DNA of 64,000 bases from Peromyscus leucopus (GCF_004664715.2 NC_051065.1:147881487-147945486), one strand, 5' to 3'; shown: positions 28,228-38,926, counted from the first letter of the stretch. The notes: generated by a model not told the origin, from the sequence alone. Program-made: numbers and translations.

Positions 28228-28440
28228 TTGGGGGCTGGAGATATGGCTCAGTGGTTAAGAGCACTGGCAGTTCTTCCAGAGGACCTGGGTTCAATTCCCA
28301 GCACCCACGTGGCAGCTTACAACTGTCTGTAGCTCTAGTTCTAGGGGATCTGACAGCCTCATACATGCAGGCAAAATGCTAATGCACATATAATAAAAAT
28401 AAATAAATTATTTTAAAAATAGATAAATAAATAATTTTTT
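28228..28440 (+). mobile_element. B3 SINE
   Basis: 'GGGGCTGGAGATATGGCTCA', 'GGACCTGGGTTCAATTCCCA' and an AATAAATAAAT tail. Confidence 0.92.
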
Positions 28441-28584
28441 AAAAAAGTTTGAATATCCTTGCTTCTCAGTCCTCTATAATTTCTTATAATGATGCGTTGG
28501 TGAATAACGTGAAAATAGTTATTCAGAAGCATCATTTACATAAATCATGACAGAAATCAGGCCTGCTGTTTGTTCCTTTTAAAT

Positions 28585-28765
28585 TATTATATTGTGTTTA
28601 TTCAAGAGTCTGTGGAAGAGCATGTCCATGGCACACTAGCGGAGGTCTGAGGACACCTTGTGGAAATCTGTCTTCTCCTCCCGCCGCTGGGTCCCTGGGA
28701 TGGAGCTTGGGTTATCATACTCCGTGGCAAGCAAGTGCTTGACCCTCACGAGCCGCCTCGTGGGC
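28585..28765 (-). mobile_element. Diverged B3 SINE
   Basis: 'GGAGGTCTGAGGACACCTTG' and 'GCAAGCAAGTGCTTGACCCT'. Confidence 0.6.
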
Positions 28766-28782
28766 CCTGTTCTTCCTTTATT

Positions 28783-29006
28783 GATTTGTTTTGTTTTGAG
28801 ATAGCTCTCATGCCTCTCAGGCTGGCCTCAAGCTCTGTACATAGCTGAGGATGACTTTGAACTTCTGGTATTTCTGCCTCGACCACTCTCCCCAGTGCTG
28901 GGATTCCAGGTGAGGACACCCTGTCCCTTTCTGTGGTGATGGGACTGAACCCAAGCAGCGTCCTTGCAGGGCAAGCACTCTTCATCTGAGCCACATCCCC
29001 CACCCC
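28783..29006 (-). mobile_element. B4 SINE
   Basis: Reverse B1 half ('CTCAGGCTGGCCTCAAGCTC', 'GTGCTGGGATTCCAGGTGAG') followed by an inverted tRNA-like half ('ACTCTTCATCTGAGCCACAT'). Confidence 0.82.
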
Positions 29007-29009
29007 GTT

Positions 29010-29795
29010 CTGTTCTTTCATTCAGGCTGCTTTCCTCTATTAAAACCATGGAGGGTTGTTATTTTTTCTTGTTTCCTGGACTCATTTCTTTTAAGGACTC
29101 ATTCATTCATTTATCTAGTTGTTTTCACACAGCTTTTTTGTTTTATGTTTTTGTTTTCTTTTTCTTCTTTCCTCTCCCTTTTTTTCTTTTTTGTTTTTCT
29201 TTTCTTTCTCCTTTTTTTCTTTTCATTCGTTTATGTGACAGGTGCTACTGATGCCTGGAACTGTCTTCACAGAATTTAAATTCTAGTTCAGGATATGAGA
29301 AACTCTAAGATGGAAAATAAGTCAAGAGAACAATATAGGAACTGGAGAGAAGGAAGGAGGGAAGGGAATTTGCTCATTCTGATACTATGGTCTGATTGGG
29401 GAAAGCCTTTTCAGGAAGAATTTGAGCCGAAACAATGTCAGGGAGTCAGCTATGAGGCAATCTGGTGGTATGCATACAAAAGGAACAGTGTGTAAAGATC
29501 CTGGGGTACAAATGCTTCTCAGACTATAGCCTGAGTCAACACAGTCTAATGTATAGATCCTGGGAGTGTATGTATTATGCTCTGTGGGCCACATAGTCTT
29601 GGTTACCACTGTTCAGCAGCTCTGAATGCTAAGGCCTCAAAAGCATTCAGACGTATTGTGTAAGGAATGATCATGGCTACCACACACTGAAGCCTTATCT
29701 ATCAGAACAGGTGAAACTGGACAGCAAACGCAGAAGTCAACCAGGCCAGCCAGGGCTATGTAGTGAGACTTTGTCTCAAAAAAAGGAAAATACAG
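29010..29795. other. Unique sequence with a polypyrimidine run
   Basis: A T/C-only stretch occupies about 29140-29225. The rest shows no exon or repeat that I can support. Confidence 0.5.
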
Positions 29796-29796
29796 G

Positions 29797-29926
29797 TTGT
29801 ACCCCAAGATGGCTCAGTGGGTAAGGACACATGCCACCGATGCTTAGAACCCACATGGTAGGAAAGAACCAATTCCAGGAAGTTATCCTCTGACCTCCAC
29901 ATGTGTGCTGAGGCTCTCAAACACAG

Positions 29927-29981
<55 letters not shown>

Positions 29982-29990
29982 AAAAAAAAG
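29797..29990 (+). mobile_element. B3 SINE with (CA)n
   Basis: 'CCCAAGATGGCTCAGTGGGT', 'CTTAGAACCCACATGGTAGG' and (CA)n at 29930-29977. Confidence 0.82.
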
Positions 29991-30202
29991 AAAGGTTGTT
30001 GCACCACTCGAATATACTAAAAACTACTGCACTGTGCATTTTGTGTGATGTGTGAGCTGTATCTCAAAGGATCTGTGACAGTGTATGTGCACATGTCTAT
30101 ATATACATACATAATCACGTACATGCAGGTACCCTCAGAAAGGGTCGTTGGATGCCCTGGAGCTGGAGTTACATTTGAGGCCCTGTGTCACAATTAGAAG
30201 CA

Positions 30203-30267
30203 TTAGGAGGGCTAGGGATGTGGCTTAGTGGTGGAATTGCTTGCCTGGCACATGCAAGGCCCTAGCG
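30203..30267 (+). mobile_element. ID element split by a URR1 transposon
   Basis: 'GGGCTAGGGATGTGGCTTAG', 'TTGCTTGCCTGGCACATGCA' and 'AGGCCCTAG', where the transposon cuts in. Confidence 0.8.
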
Positions 30268-30465
30268 CGGTGATCCTCAACCTTCCTCACGCTGCAACCC
30301 TGTAATACAGTTCCTGGTGCTGGGGCGACCTCACTGCTACTTTATAACTGTAATTTTGCTAGATGAAACGTTTTGTTTGTTATGAATTGTAAATATCTGA
30401 CATACGGGGTATCTGATATACAACCCTTGGGGTCAAGTGACCCCCACACAGGTTGAGAAGCACTG
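30268..30465 (+). mobile_element. URR1-type hAT DNA transposon
   Basis: About 200 bases from 'CGGTGATCCTCAACCTTCC' to 'CAGGTTGAGAAGCACTG', with near-matching inverted ends and an internal 'TTTATAACTGTAATTTTGCT'. Flanks CCCTAGCG and CCCTAGAC give an 8-bp hAT-type duplication with two changes. Short non-autonomous rodent element. Confidence 0.9.
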
Positions 30466-30479
30466 CCCTAGACTAAACA

Positions 30480-30960
30480 AACACCGGCAAAGAGGTGAGT
30501 GTGGTGCACCAAGAGGCGCTGTGGGAAATGGATCACGTAGACCTGCAGCCCACCGAGATGTTGTCTACGTTTCTGATCCAAATATGATTGACAGTCCATG
30601 GAGGAGTGTTGGCGAGGGCAGAAATGAGGTGGGATTTGTGTCTCTAAGAGATCACTCTGGCTGTTGTTTGCAGAACAGGCTATGTGAAGGCAAACAAGGA
30701 AAGAGATGAGTTATCCACAGGGTAGAGAGAAGATGACTTGAGCCGGCGTGGCGGGACTAGGGGAAGTGGTAAGATTCCGTAGGAAGGATGTGCTCATGGA
30801 CTGGACAAGGGGGCAAAGGTTATCCAGATGTGGGACTGACTCCTCTGTTGGGGTGGTCATTCACAGTGGGGAATCTGGAGAAAGGACCAGAGGGAATAGA
30901 ATTAGTCAGGATCCCAGAGCGCTCCGGTCTGACTCCTGATAGAACTCTAGGTGAAAAATA
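30480..30960. other. Unique sequence without a supported gene
   Basis: Short open frames only (60-90 codons), without family features. Confidence 0.45.
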
Positions 30961-30964
30961 GATC

Positions 30965-31155
30965 TACAGCCCAGAGGTGAGGCCCAAATGAGAGATCCCC
31001 AGCACCACGTAACAGAGGGTGGTGCACACACCAGCTATCCAGCACTGGGAAGGTGGAAGCAGAGAGATCAAAGTCATCCTCAGCTACACGGCAAGTTTGA
31101 GGCCAGCCTGGGCTACTTCAGACCCTATCTTAAAACCAAACAAAATACAACTAAG
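30965..31155 (+). mobile_element. Diverged B4/B1 SINE
   Basis: 'GAGATCCCCAGCACCACGTA' (tRNA-like end) then 'AGTTTGAGGCCAGCCTGGGC' and an ACCAAACAAAATAC tail. Confidence 0.7.
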
Positions 31156-31611
31156 CAGCGAGACTTATTGGTGGCTGAAAAAGAACAGAGAGGTGGTCGT
31201 TACTGGATTTAAGGTGGAGCTTTTTGGTGATCTTGGGAGAGGTATAACAACAGAGGATGACTGAAGGAATGGAGCCATTTTGCTTCAAAGCCTCAATGGC
31301 GGAGCACTTGTCCAGCATTTGTGGAGCTCAGGATCCATGCTTGGCACTGCAAAAATAATTAGACAAAGAAGAACAGAGACAGGGTCTGTCTGGAGGGAGG
31401 GGAGCAAGAGAAGAATTCCTGCCTTGATTCTCATGAAGGAACTGTGCACAGTAGAGATTCTTTAATGCGTCTTAGCACTCAGCACCCCACTTGATCTTAC
31501 AGGCTGTAAGACCCCCAGCTTTTCACTGCCACACAATATTTCTGAATTCTACGGCCCTCAGACAAGTCAGTCTTAAAAGGTCTTAGAATACGGATTCATA
31601 AGCCCAATGAT
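31156..31611. other. Mostly unique sequence with an ID-like fragment
   Basis: An ID-like stretch at about 31290-31350 ('GGCGGAGCACTTGTCCAGCA') is the only feature I can see. Confidence 0.45.
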
Positions 31612-31999
31612 TGTAGCTAGAGTTTTCCTGCCTTGCCCACAGTCAGGACAAATCTCTCTCACCTGCCAGTCCCACAGCCGCTCAGACCCAACCAAGTAAA
31701 CACAGAGATTTATATTGGTTACAAAATGTATGGCCGTGGCAGGCTTCTTGCTAACTGTTCTTATAGCTTAAATTAATCCATTTCCATAAATCTATACCCT
31801 GCCACGCGGCTCGTGGCTTACCAGGATCTTTTCATGCTGCTTGTCAGGGTGGCGGCTAGTAGTGACTCCTTCTGCCTTCCTGTTCTTGCTTTTCTCCTCT
31901 CTGTTAGTCCCGCCTATACTTCCTGCCTAGCCAGGGCCAATCAGTTTTTTATTTATTGACCAATCAGAGCAACACATTTGCCATACAGACCATCCCACA
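31612..31999 (-). mobile_element. Complete LTR (388 bp), minus strand
   Basis: Read on the minus strand it starts TGTGGGATGGTCTG and ends CTCTAGCTACA. It contains 'TTGGTCAATAAATAAAAAAC' near its 5' end and 'TATAAATCTCTGTGTTTACT' further on. The same family as the copies at 16.0 and 26.1 kb. Confidence 0.88.
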
Positions 32000-32119
32000 G
32001 CACAGCCAAGTGCAGACCATCTCAGACACCTGCACTCAGGCTCGTGGTCCTAATCATCCTCTATGCAGACCTGTTGGGTAAAGCCACGAGGAACCCGAGA
32101 ATGGGCTCCCACAGGACAT

Positions 32120-32388
32120 ACAGAACATCCTACAGCAAACTGTTCTTACATCTTAAATTAACCCATTTCTATAAATCTATACCTTGCCACGTGGCTCGTG
32201 GCTTACCGGCTTCTTCACATGCTGCTTGTCATGGTGGCGGCTGGTAGTATCTCTGACTCAGCCTTCCACTTCCCAGAATTCTTCTCCTCCTTGTCCCACC
32301 TATACTTCTTCCTGCCTGACTACTGGCCAATCAGTGTTTTATTTACTAAGCAATCAGAGCAACACATTTGCCATATAGAACATCCACA
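32120..32388 (-). mobile_element. 3' LTR of a deleted provirus, truncated
   Basis: Minus-strand start TGTGGATGTTC at 32388, adjoining a polypurine tract. The body matches the LTR at 31612 but stops near 'AAGATGTAAGAACAG' (about 32136). Confidence 0.82.
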
Positions 32389-33435
32389 GCACTTCCCCCC
32401 CCCCTTTTTTTTTCAAAAAGGAAGGTTTTAACCTTAACAAAGTAAAATTACATATAATTTGGGAATTTGGGCATAGTTTCTCTTACTACTTCCTGCTGGA
32501 GGGGGCGCTGTATCTTATGGGGACACAAAGAAAATTTTAGGATTATGGAATAGTCCATAAGGCTGTATTGTCTGAGCCAGTTGCCTTCAAACCATTCTGG
32601 ATTTGGATCATCTGGGCCATGGTGTCATTGGAGACCTTTCAGGGGGTCTTGGCTGGTCAAACCTGATATATCTTAATCTGGAGCAAATCCATAGCCTCTG
32701 GCTTTCTGTGGGAACAAAAGCAGAGTCTCCTTTCCAAAGCAACACAACCTTACATCCAAATTTTGAAGTCAAGGTATCTTTAAAATATACATATTGGTTT
32801 AACTCAACATCTTTTACGATCAAATGTTTTTCTGCAGTTAAAAATCCCAAAGACAACACAATCCAGATTCATCTTTACGTGGCTTATTTTTTATATTAAT
32901 TTTACTGTCTCTTTAAAGACTTTATTTTTTAAAACTATGTATTTGTTTATATAACTGTATATATCACCTTTTTTGTCTCTTTCAAGCCTACGTATATTTT
33001 ACACACATTATAAACTATTACATCTGAATCTGTCTTATTGTGAATATTGTTTTAAACTGCAGCATTTGTAAGACTGAAACGGCGCTATGGCTGCTGGCTC
33101 CACCCACCTCAGCTTCCAACATGGCAGTTTACCGCCAGCTCTGGGAGCTGTGGTGGGTCTATGCTTTTATCCAAGCAGTGTGTAGCCCAGAAACCTCTTT
33201 TTTTGTTTTCTACTAGCAAAGGCTAAATCCACCACGCAGCTTAATGTGCCACTTGCAGAGGCCTCATTCCCGCCATACTGCAGGTGGAGTGTGCACGCCA
33301 GGAACCCACAAGGAGCTCAAACTGGCAAGCTGCCGCTCATTTGAGAGAGACAATTAGGAAGCTGTTTTTAGCTCTGTTTTAGAATCTTTTCTCAGGTTTC
33401 AGGTGGAAACTCTTACCAACTCGTTGGGTGCCATT
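32389..33435 (-). mobile_element. Internal part of a deleted, minus-strand ERV
   Basis: On the minus strand this runs from a primer binding-like site (TGGCACCCAACGAG, 33433 down, close to the lysine-tRNA type TGGCGCCCAACG) to a polypurine tract of A9-G10 at 32392-32412. About 1 kb remains between them, far too short for gag-pol-env, and no retroviral protein motif is visible. An internal deletion derivative. Confidence 0.75.
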
Positions 33436-33503
33436 TGTAGCTACAGTTTTCCTGCCTGGCCCACAGTCAGGACAAATCTCTCTCACCTGCCAGTCCCACA
33501 AAT
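33436..33503 (-). mobile_element. 5' LTR end of the deleted ERV
   Basis: Repeats the last ~68 bases of the LTR at 31612 ('CAGGACAAATCTCTCTCACC', 'TGCCAGTCCCACA') directly outside the primer binding site. The rest is lost where a B1 begins. Confidence 0.82.
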
Positions 33504-33645
33504 GATAGTGGCACACGCCTTTAGCCCAAGCACTCGGGATGCAGAAGCAGGCAGATCTCTGAGGCCAGCCTGATCTGCAAAGTGAGTTCCAGCACAGGCT
33601 CTAAAGCTACCTAAGAGAAACCCTGTCTCAAAAATCAAAAAGATT
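33504..33645 (+). mobile_element. B1 SINE
   Basis: 'ATAGTGGCACACGCCTTTAG', 'CTCTGAGGCCAGCCTGATCT' and 'AGAAACCCTGTCTCAAAAAT', with a short (TA)n behind it. Confidence 0.88.
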
Positions 33646-33659
33646 ATATATATATATTC

Positions 33660-34830
33660 ATTAGAAAAAGAAGCTTTGATTCCAGAAAGGAGTTATTTTC
33701 CAGTCAGAATTGTTGGGTAGATAAGAGGAAGAGGGGCTCAGCTATCTAGGGAAGGTGTGACTCAGTTGGAACAGGTGACAGTTTATCTCTTTGACAGGAA
33801 GCTGAGAGAGTGTGTCGAGTTAGAACCAAAAGATGTTTTAGTGAAGATGGAGGGTTTCTCTTACTTTGCTTCTGTTTTCTCAGTGAACTAATAAGTTGGG
33901 TTATCAGCTGAGATCAAAAACGAAGAAGAGATCTTGGAGATTTAGCAGAGAGAAAAGAGTGAAAGGGCCGGGCCTGCTCCAGGATGACGAGTGTGACCTT
34001 GCTTAGCGTGGATGAGGCCGTGGGTTCAGTCCCCGGGAAAGGAAAGAATTAAATAATTCTGACGGGGGGAAAAACCGTGTAAGGATAAGATAATCCCAGG
34101 CAGGGAAAATGCTGGGTTTGAAGGAGCTGTCCCAGTCTGCCCACGACCATCCGCCTCCAGGGCCTGTTGCTAGGATACCAACCAGTAGCATCCTAGGTAT
34201 CACAAGACCTATTTAACAGCCGGCCACAAGGTGGCGGTGTAGCTCTCTGCAGCTCCCAGTACTGACTGCTTTCAAGACCCAGAATTCACCTAAGTGAGGT
34301 GAGACCAGTGCCTTGTGAACTGTTTTTAACTAGGCCTAGAAGACAAAGCCCTAGGGAGAAGAGAATCCACTTGACAATGTTTAGGGAATGGCTGGGGAGA
34401 GAGTGAAAGGAAAGGCAGCTGCCTGGGGATGGAGGGGGCTGGGGGAGGGGGAGGTATGGGCTTTAGAATTAGAAAGGTCTATCAGGTTCTGACACTTGTG
34501 AGTCGAGTTGGAGGTTTAAAGACAAGGACAGACTTTACCTGTGAAACCAGAGCTGGTGGATCACTGAGAATTAGGGTTGGCCTAACTGGCTTTGACACAG
34601 ACCTGATCAGAGACCTGAAGGAGAAGGCTCTCAGAGCACAGGCCCCCTGAGTCCAGGTGCTGACCACAGAACCACTCGGGAAAACACTGTAATGGTTCCT
34701 CAGTTTGGATGACTCGAGATGAGGGCCCACAGATGACTCAATGGGCGGTTCAACCCTCCCGAGACTGTTCCACAGATTATGTCCATCAGAGATGAGCCAG
34801 GGCTTGAAGCTGAAATCACACCACACATGC
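33660..34830. other. Unique sequence without a supported gene
   Basis: Over 1.1 kb without SINEs. A short ID-like motif at about 33998-34030 ('GGATGAGGCCGTGGGTTCAG'). Frames of 66-114 codons lack recognisable domains. Confidence 0.5.
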
Positions 34831-34834
34831 TGGA

Positions 34835-35225
34835 TTAGTCACCCTTTAGTCGTGACAAAATATGGAGAAAACAACTCAAGTGAGGGAGGATTTATTCTCT
34901 CACGGCTCCCGATTGCGGTCCGTTGGATTGGTTCCATTGTTTTGGGGCCAAGCTGTGATGAGGCATGCTGGTATGCCAGAAGCATGGGATGGAGGACGGT
35001 GGCTGAGAGAGAAGACAGGGAATTATTTATCCTTCAAAGGAATGCCTGCAGCTGGGCCTACTCTGTGCTCCACCCCCCACGATCCATGTCACTACCAAAC
35101 TATGAATCCATCTGTCCACTGAGAAGGTCAGATCCCCCACGATTCTTCCCAGAGGCCTGTTAGCTCTCAACCAAACCCTTCAGCACATGAGCCTTTGGGG
35201 TACACTTCCTATCCAAACTGCAAGA
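34835..35225 (+). repeat. Possible mid-repetitive element
   Basis: 'TGACAAAATATGGAGAAAAC', 'GGAGGATTTATTCTCTCACG' and 'GAGGCATGCTGGTATGCCAG' recall a dispersed mammalian repeat whose name I cannot fix. A 140-codon frame across it is not convincing. Confidence 0.4.
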
Positions 35226-35229
35226 GATG

Positions 35230-35905
35230 CCAAGATAAACTGTTTTATTTCATTGTCTGTGTTTAAAGGAAGGTAAGGTAGTCTCAGTGCCTAAAGGGAA
35301 GACCCAAATGGAAAGCAGAGGCTTGCAAGCTGCAGTATAGGATAGAAAGCAGACAGAGCATCACTGAAAGAAAAAGTAGGAACAGGGGATCTTTGAGATG
35401 GCGAAACTTCTGCTTGCCTTCTTCTTAGTTTTCTAGAACCCCCTCACGAATTTTTAAGTTGGCATGTTTTCTTTTCACTCCTGTGTTTTGACCACAGGCA
35501 TGCTTGTGTGCCAAGTGCATGCTTGTTGCTCATAAGGCCAGAAGAGGGTGCAGTGCCTTCGTGCAAAGTAGGAAAAGGTGCTTTTCTGGGGAGCAGGGTT
35601 TCTAGGGGGACCTCTGTGCCAAGAAGCTTCTGGCTGGGGCTGAAGAAACTACGTAAGACTCCAGCCTGCACCAACTCCCCAGCTAAACTGTCATACATAA
35701 AGGCCATTGTAGGCTTTCACGATGGTGGGGAGGTCAAAACCCTGGGAGAAGAGAGGGTACATTCCAGTTTACAGAGCAACAAACACAATGGTTCCTGGGC
35801 AAGCCCATGAGCTAAATAAATAGACTTCTGTCTGGGAAAAGCCTGACTTCCTTTTTTATTTCAAATATTACTGTTAATAGGTGTTTCTATGCTAACCATC
35901 TTACT
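35230..35905. other. Unique sequence with a possible B3 scrap
   Basis: 'CATAAGGCCAGAAGAGGGTG' near 35531 looks like part of a reverse B3. The rest is unassigned. Confidence 0.4.
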
Positions 35906-35907
35906 TT

Positions 35908-36107
35908 CATGTGTTCATTTGTTTGTTTATATTACATATATGTATGTATTTGAGTGTGCAGGCCCCGGGGGCACATGTGGTGGTCCGACAACAACTTTAT
36001 GAAGTCTGTTCTCTCTCTCCTCCTCACTTTATGTGGGTTCTGGGAATCCAGGACGCCATGATTCTATAGCAGGTACCTTTACCTGATGACCATCTCTCCA
36101 GTCCCCA
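35908..36107 (-). mobile_element. B3 SINE
   Basis: 'TGGGTTCTGGGAATCCAGGA' and 'CTGATGACCATCTCTCCAGT' in reverse orientation. Confidence 0.8.
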
Positions 36108-36121
36108 GCCATCTTGCTGCT

Positions 36122-36249
36122 TCTTTTTTGTTTTTTGTTTTTTGTTTTTTTGTTTTTTGTTTTTTATTTTTCCAAGAGAGGGTTTCTCTGTGTTGTTTTG
36201 GTGCCTGTCCTGGATCTCACTCTGTAGACCAGGCTGGTCTCGAACTCAC
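36122..36249 (-). mobile_element. 5'-truncated B1 SINE with target duplication
   Basis: T/G tail, 'GGTTTCTCTGTGTTGTTTTG' and 'GACCAGGCTGGTCTCGAACT', then a stop halfway. GCCATCTTGCT with CTTC/TCTT lies at 36108 and 36250, a target duplication. Confidence 0.9.
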
Positions 36250-36299
36250 GCCATCTTGCTTCTTGAGTCTGAAACAGACAGATATGCTGTGGAATGTCC

Positions 36300-36446
36300 T
36301 GGTTTTTCGAGACAGGGTTTCTCTGTAGCTTTGGAGCCTGTCCTGGACTAGCTCTGTAGCTCAGGCTGGCCTCAAACTCACAGAGATCCACCTGCCTCTG
36401 CCTCCCAAGTGCTGGGATTACAGGTGTGCGCCACCACCGCCCGGCC
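36300..36446 (-). mobile_element. B1 SINE
   Basis: Near-complete: 'TCGAGACAGGGTTTCTCTGT' to 'GCGCCACCACCGCCCGGCC'. Confidence 0.93.
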
Positions 36447-36778
36447 ATGCTCCTAAAGCTTCAACACACCTGGGAGACACTTGGAAGACGTATGGCAGGG
36501 TTCTCAGGCCTCCCAAGAGGAGAGTTGATTCACCACATCTGGAGTAAAAAGTGAGAATTTGCAAGTCTCACAGGATCATTGGAGATGGTGATGTTACAGG
36601 GACGTCAGTGAGTAGCAGTGAATGAAAACAAGAGGCGCCACTTTGCTAGTGTCCATCAGTGCTGTGTTGATCGTCATAATGCCCTGCTATGGTGGGTTAG
36701 AGACAAAGGAACAGAAAGTTGGAAGGAAACAGAAAGGAGATGGGAGCAAGCCAGGCACATTCCCAAGAAAGAAATGGC
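36447..36778. other. Unique sequence
   Basis: No feature recognised in about 330 bases. Confidence 0.45.
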
Positions 36779-36967
36779 TTGGTGGTGGTGGTGGTGGTGG
36801 TGGTGGTGGTGGTGGTGGTGGTGGTGGCACACACCTTTGATCCCAGCACTCAGGAAGCTGAAGCAAGCGGATCTTTGTGAGTTCGAGGCCAGCCTGGTCT
36901 ACAGAGTGAGTTCCAGGACAGCCAGGACTGTTACACAGAGAGACCCTGTCTCAAACAAACAACAAAA
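36779..36967 (+). mobile_element. B1 SINE with a (GGT)n expansion in its head
   Basis: The B1 head 'GGTGGTGGC' has grown to about 15 GGT units (36781-36827) before 'ACACACCTTTGATCCCAGCA'. The rest of the B1 is ordinary. Confidence 0.95.
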
Positions 36968-37067
36968 AGTAGCATTTGTGGACTAGCAGGGCATTGATGA
37001 CTGTTTAGGGGTCACCGCAGCCTGACCAAGGAGCGGCCAGGATATTTCATGGCTGTTTTGAACTCAT

Positions 37068-37305
37068 TTCTCTGCTTTGTACTGGGGATTAAACTTAGCT
37101 TTGTGCATGCCAGCCAAGCCTGCTACCACAGACACTTAGGCTAGCTTCTTTTGCCTGTCTTGAGGTAGGAGATTCCTAAGCTTCCCGGACTAACCTTGAA
37201 CTCATGATGTAGACTGGGTTAGCCTTAAACTTGAGATTCTCCAGCCCCAACCTTCCTGGAGACTAGGACTGATTCTTGGGTATGTATCACCACACCCAGC
37301 GCTTT
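37068..37305 (-). mobile_element. B4 SINE, old
   Basis: 'ACTGGGGATTAAACTTAGCT' (inverted tRNA-like part) and 'GACTGGGTTAGCCTTAAACT' with 'TGTATCACCACACCCAGCGC' (B1 part). Confidence 0.7.
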
Positions 37306-37309
37306 TCTT

Positions 37310-38495
37310 GGCTTAGATTTCTTTTTAAATTTCCGGTGTTGCTGAGCCAGCTATTGAGGGAGCAAAGGGAGCAGTCATCAAGAAAGCAATAACTGAAGTT
37401 GACATAAACATCTGCAAAAGAATGTAGAGATGGATTGCCCAGCGTCTGGCTGAGCATCAAAGGGGTCCCCTTCCAAGAGAGCCTGTCATCTTCCTAGTCA
37501 AAAGGTGCTCCACGGATTGCCCGGGCTAGCTTTGAAGAGAAGCGTTGTGTGGGAAATCTGCCCATAGGATGTTATTTCATGACTTCAGACTTCTGTACTT
37601 TGTGAGATTCAGAGCAATAACAATTTCACACTTTACACTCTGCAAAACATTTTAGCATATAGTACTTAATTCCCCCATTAATGCAATGCCTTCCATCATT
37701 TTATAGACACAATCCTTAATGGCAACTTGGCCATGGTCATGCAGTTTGGAATAGACCTTGCACTTTTTACAGTGAACTCTTTCTGGCATTTGAAGCTGTT
37801 GCATAGGAAGCCAATTTCTGCAGTGTGCTAGAGGGAACTATTGTGTAGCTAAACCACAATGACTTACTGCTCTTTGAATATTACTAGCACATTTCCTTTC
37901 CTGGTTATGTCTCATCTGGTCTCATTGCTCCCCCACTCTTCTTGTCTACGCCCTCTCCCGGACACCCTCCTTTGAGTACACAGACATTCCAAATCTCTTT
38001 TAAGGTGTTATCTGTGGCTCCAACCTGGCTGAGCTAAAGGTCAGCAAGAGTAGAAAAGCGATATGGAACAGTCCAGCAAGCAGATCTGCTGAGATGTTTT
38101 CCACAGGTCTGTCCCTACAGGAGGGCCAGCAGCCCTCAGCCAGCGTGTTGCCAGGAGCAGACAGCACATTTTAGAAACCTAGCAATACCTCTAAGCCTTA
38201 AGAATGTGCTATCTCTGTCTCCTGCTGTCTCTCTGTATCTTGCTCTTTAATTCCATGGTGAATAGTGCCACGAGACTCTTGTAGATAGTGGCTGATGGAT
38301 AACTGTCTAGTGAATAAATACCCCAATGGCAGGTTCTCTCTCTTCTCTGTCATGGTTACTCCTGCATTTTTTGTTTTCCATCTATAATGAGGAAAGGGAA
38401 TCATGTGATCTTCTCAAGACAACTTACTTGAAAGCAGACTTGCAATTAGATATACTTTTTGTCGTTGTTATTGTTTTGGTTTTTTGGTTTTTTTT
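37310..38495. other. Long single-copy stretch with a possible MIR
   Basis: Nearly 1.2 kb without young SINEs. 37620-37755 has MIR-like features ('CATTTTATAGACACAATCC', 'GGCCATGGTCATGCAGTTTG'). No exon identified. Confidence 0.45.
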
Positions 38496-38498
38496 AAA

Positions 38499-38550
38499 AA
38501 AAACATATGGAACACTTCATGAATTTGCCTGTCTTCCTTGCGCAGGGGCC

Positions 38551-38584
<34 letters not shown>

Positions 38585-38607
38585 TTATGTGCTGCTGAAG
38601 CGAGCGT
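38499..38607 (-). pseudogene. U6 snRNA retro-pseudogene
   Basis: On the minus strand the sequence reads GCTCGCTTCAGCAGCACAT, then 'AAAATTGGAACGATACAGAG', 'AAGATTAGCATGGCCCCTGC' and 'GCAAGGAAGACAGGCAAATT', ending at TTCCATATG and a T-run. This matches U6 spliceosomal RNA along its whole length. Differences include CAG for CGG in the 5' loop, ATAAACT for ATATACT, and AGACAGG for TGACACG. An A-rich sequence follows its 3' end, as in L1-mobilised copies. No proximal sequence element or TATA box at the proper distance is apparent upstream; a reverse B1 occupies that place. So it is very probably not expressed. Confidence 0.93.
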
Positions 38608-38611
38608 GTTG

Positions 38612-38763
38612 TTTTGATTTTTTTGAGACTAGGTTTCTCTATGTAGCCCTGGATGTCCTGGAACTCACTCTGTAGACCAGGCTGGCCTTGAACTCACAGA
38701 GATCCACCTGCCTCTGCCTCCCGAGTGCAGGATTAAAGGCGTGTGCCACCACCGCCCAGCTGA
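38612..38763 (-). mobile_element. B1 SINE
   Basis: 'TGAGACTAGGTTTCTCTATG' to 'GTGTGCCACCACCGCCCAGC', abutting the U6 copy. Confidence 0.93.
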
Positions 38764-38781
38764 TATATTTTTATTCTACAT

Positions 38782-38926
38782 TTTATTTTATTTCTAGAGA
38801 CTGGATCTCACTATGTAGTCTTAGCTGGCCTGGAAATCACTATGTAGACGAGGCTACCCTCCAACTCCCAGAGATCCACCTGCCTCTGCCTCTGGAGTGC
38901 TTAAGGCATGCACTACCATGGCTGTC
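38782..38926 (-). mobile_element. Diverged B1 SINE
   Basis: 'GAGACTGGATCTCACTATGT', 'GTAGACGAGGCTACCCTCCA' and 'TTAAGGCATGCACTACCATG'. Confidence 0.82.

Noticed and set aside
34741..35163. 140-codon frame
   Set aside because: Overlaps a probable dispersed repeat and has no recognisable motif.
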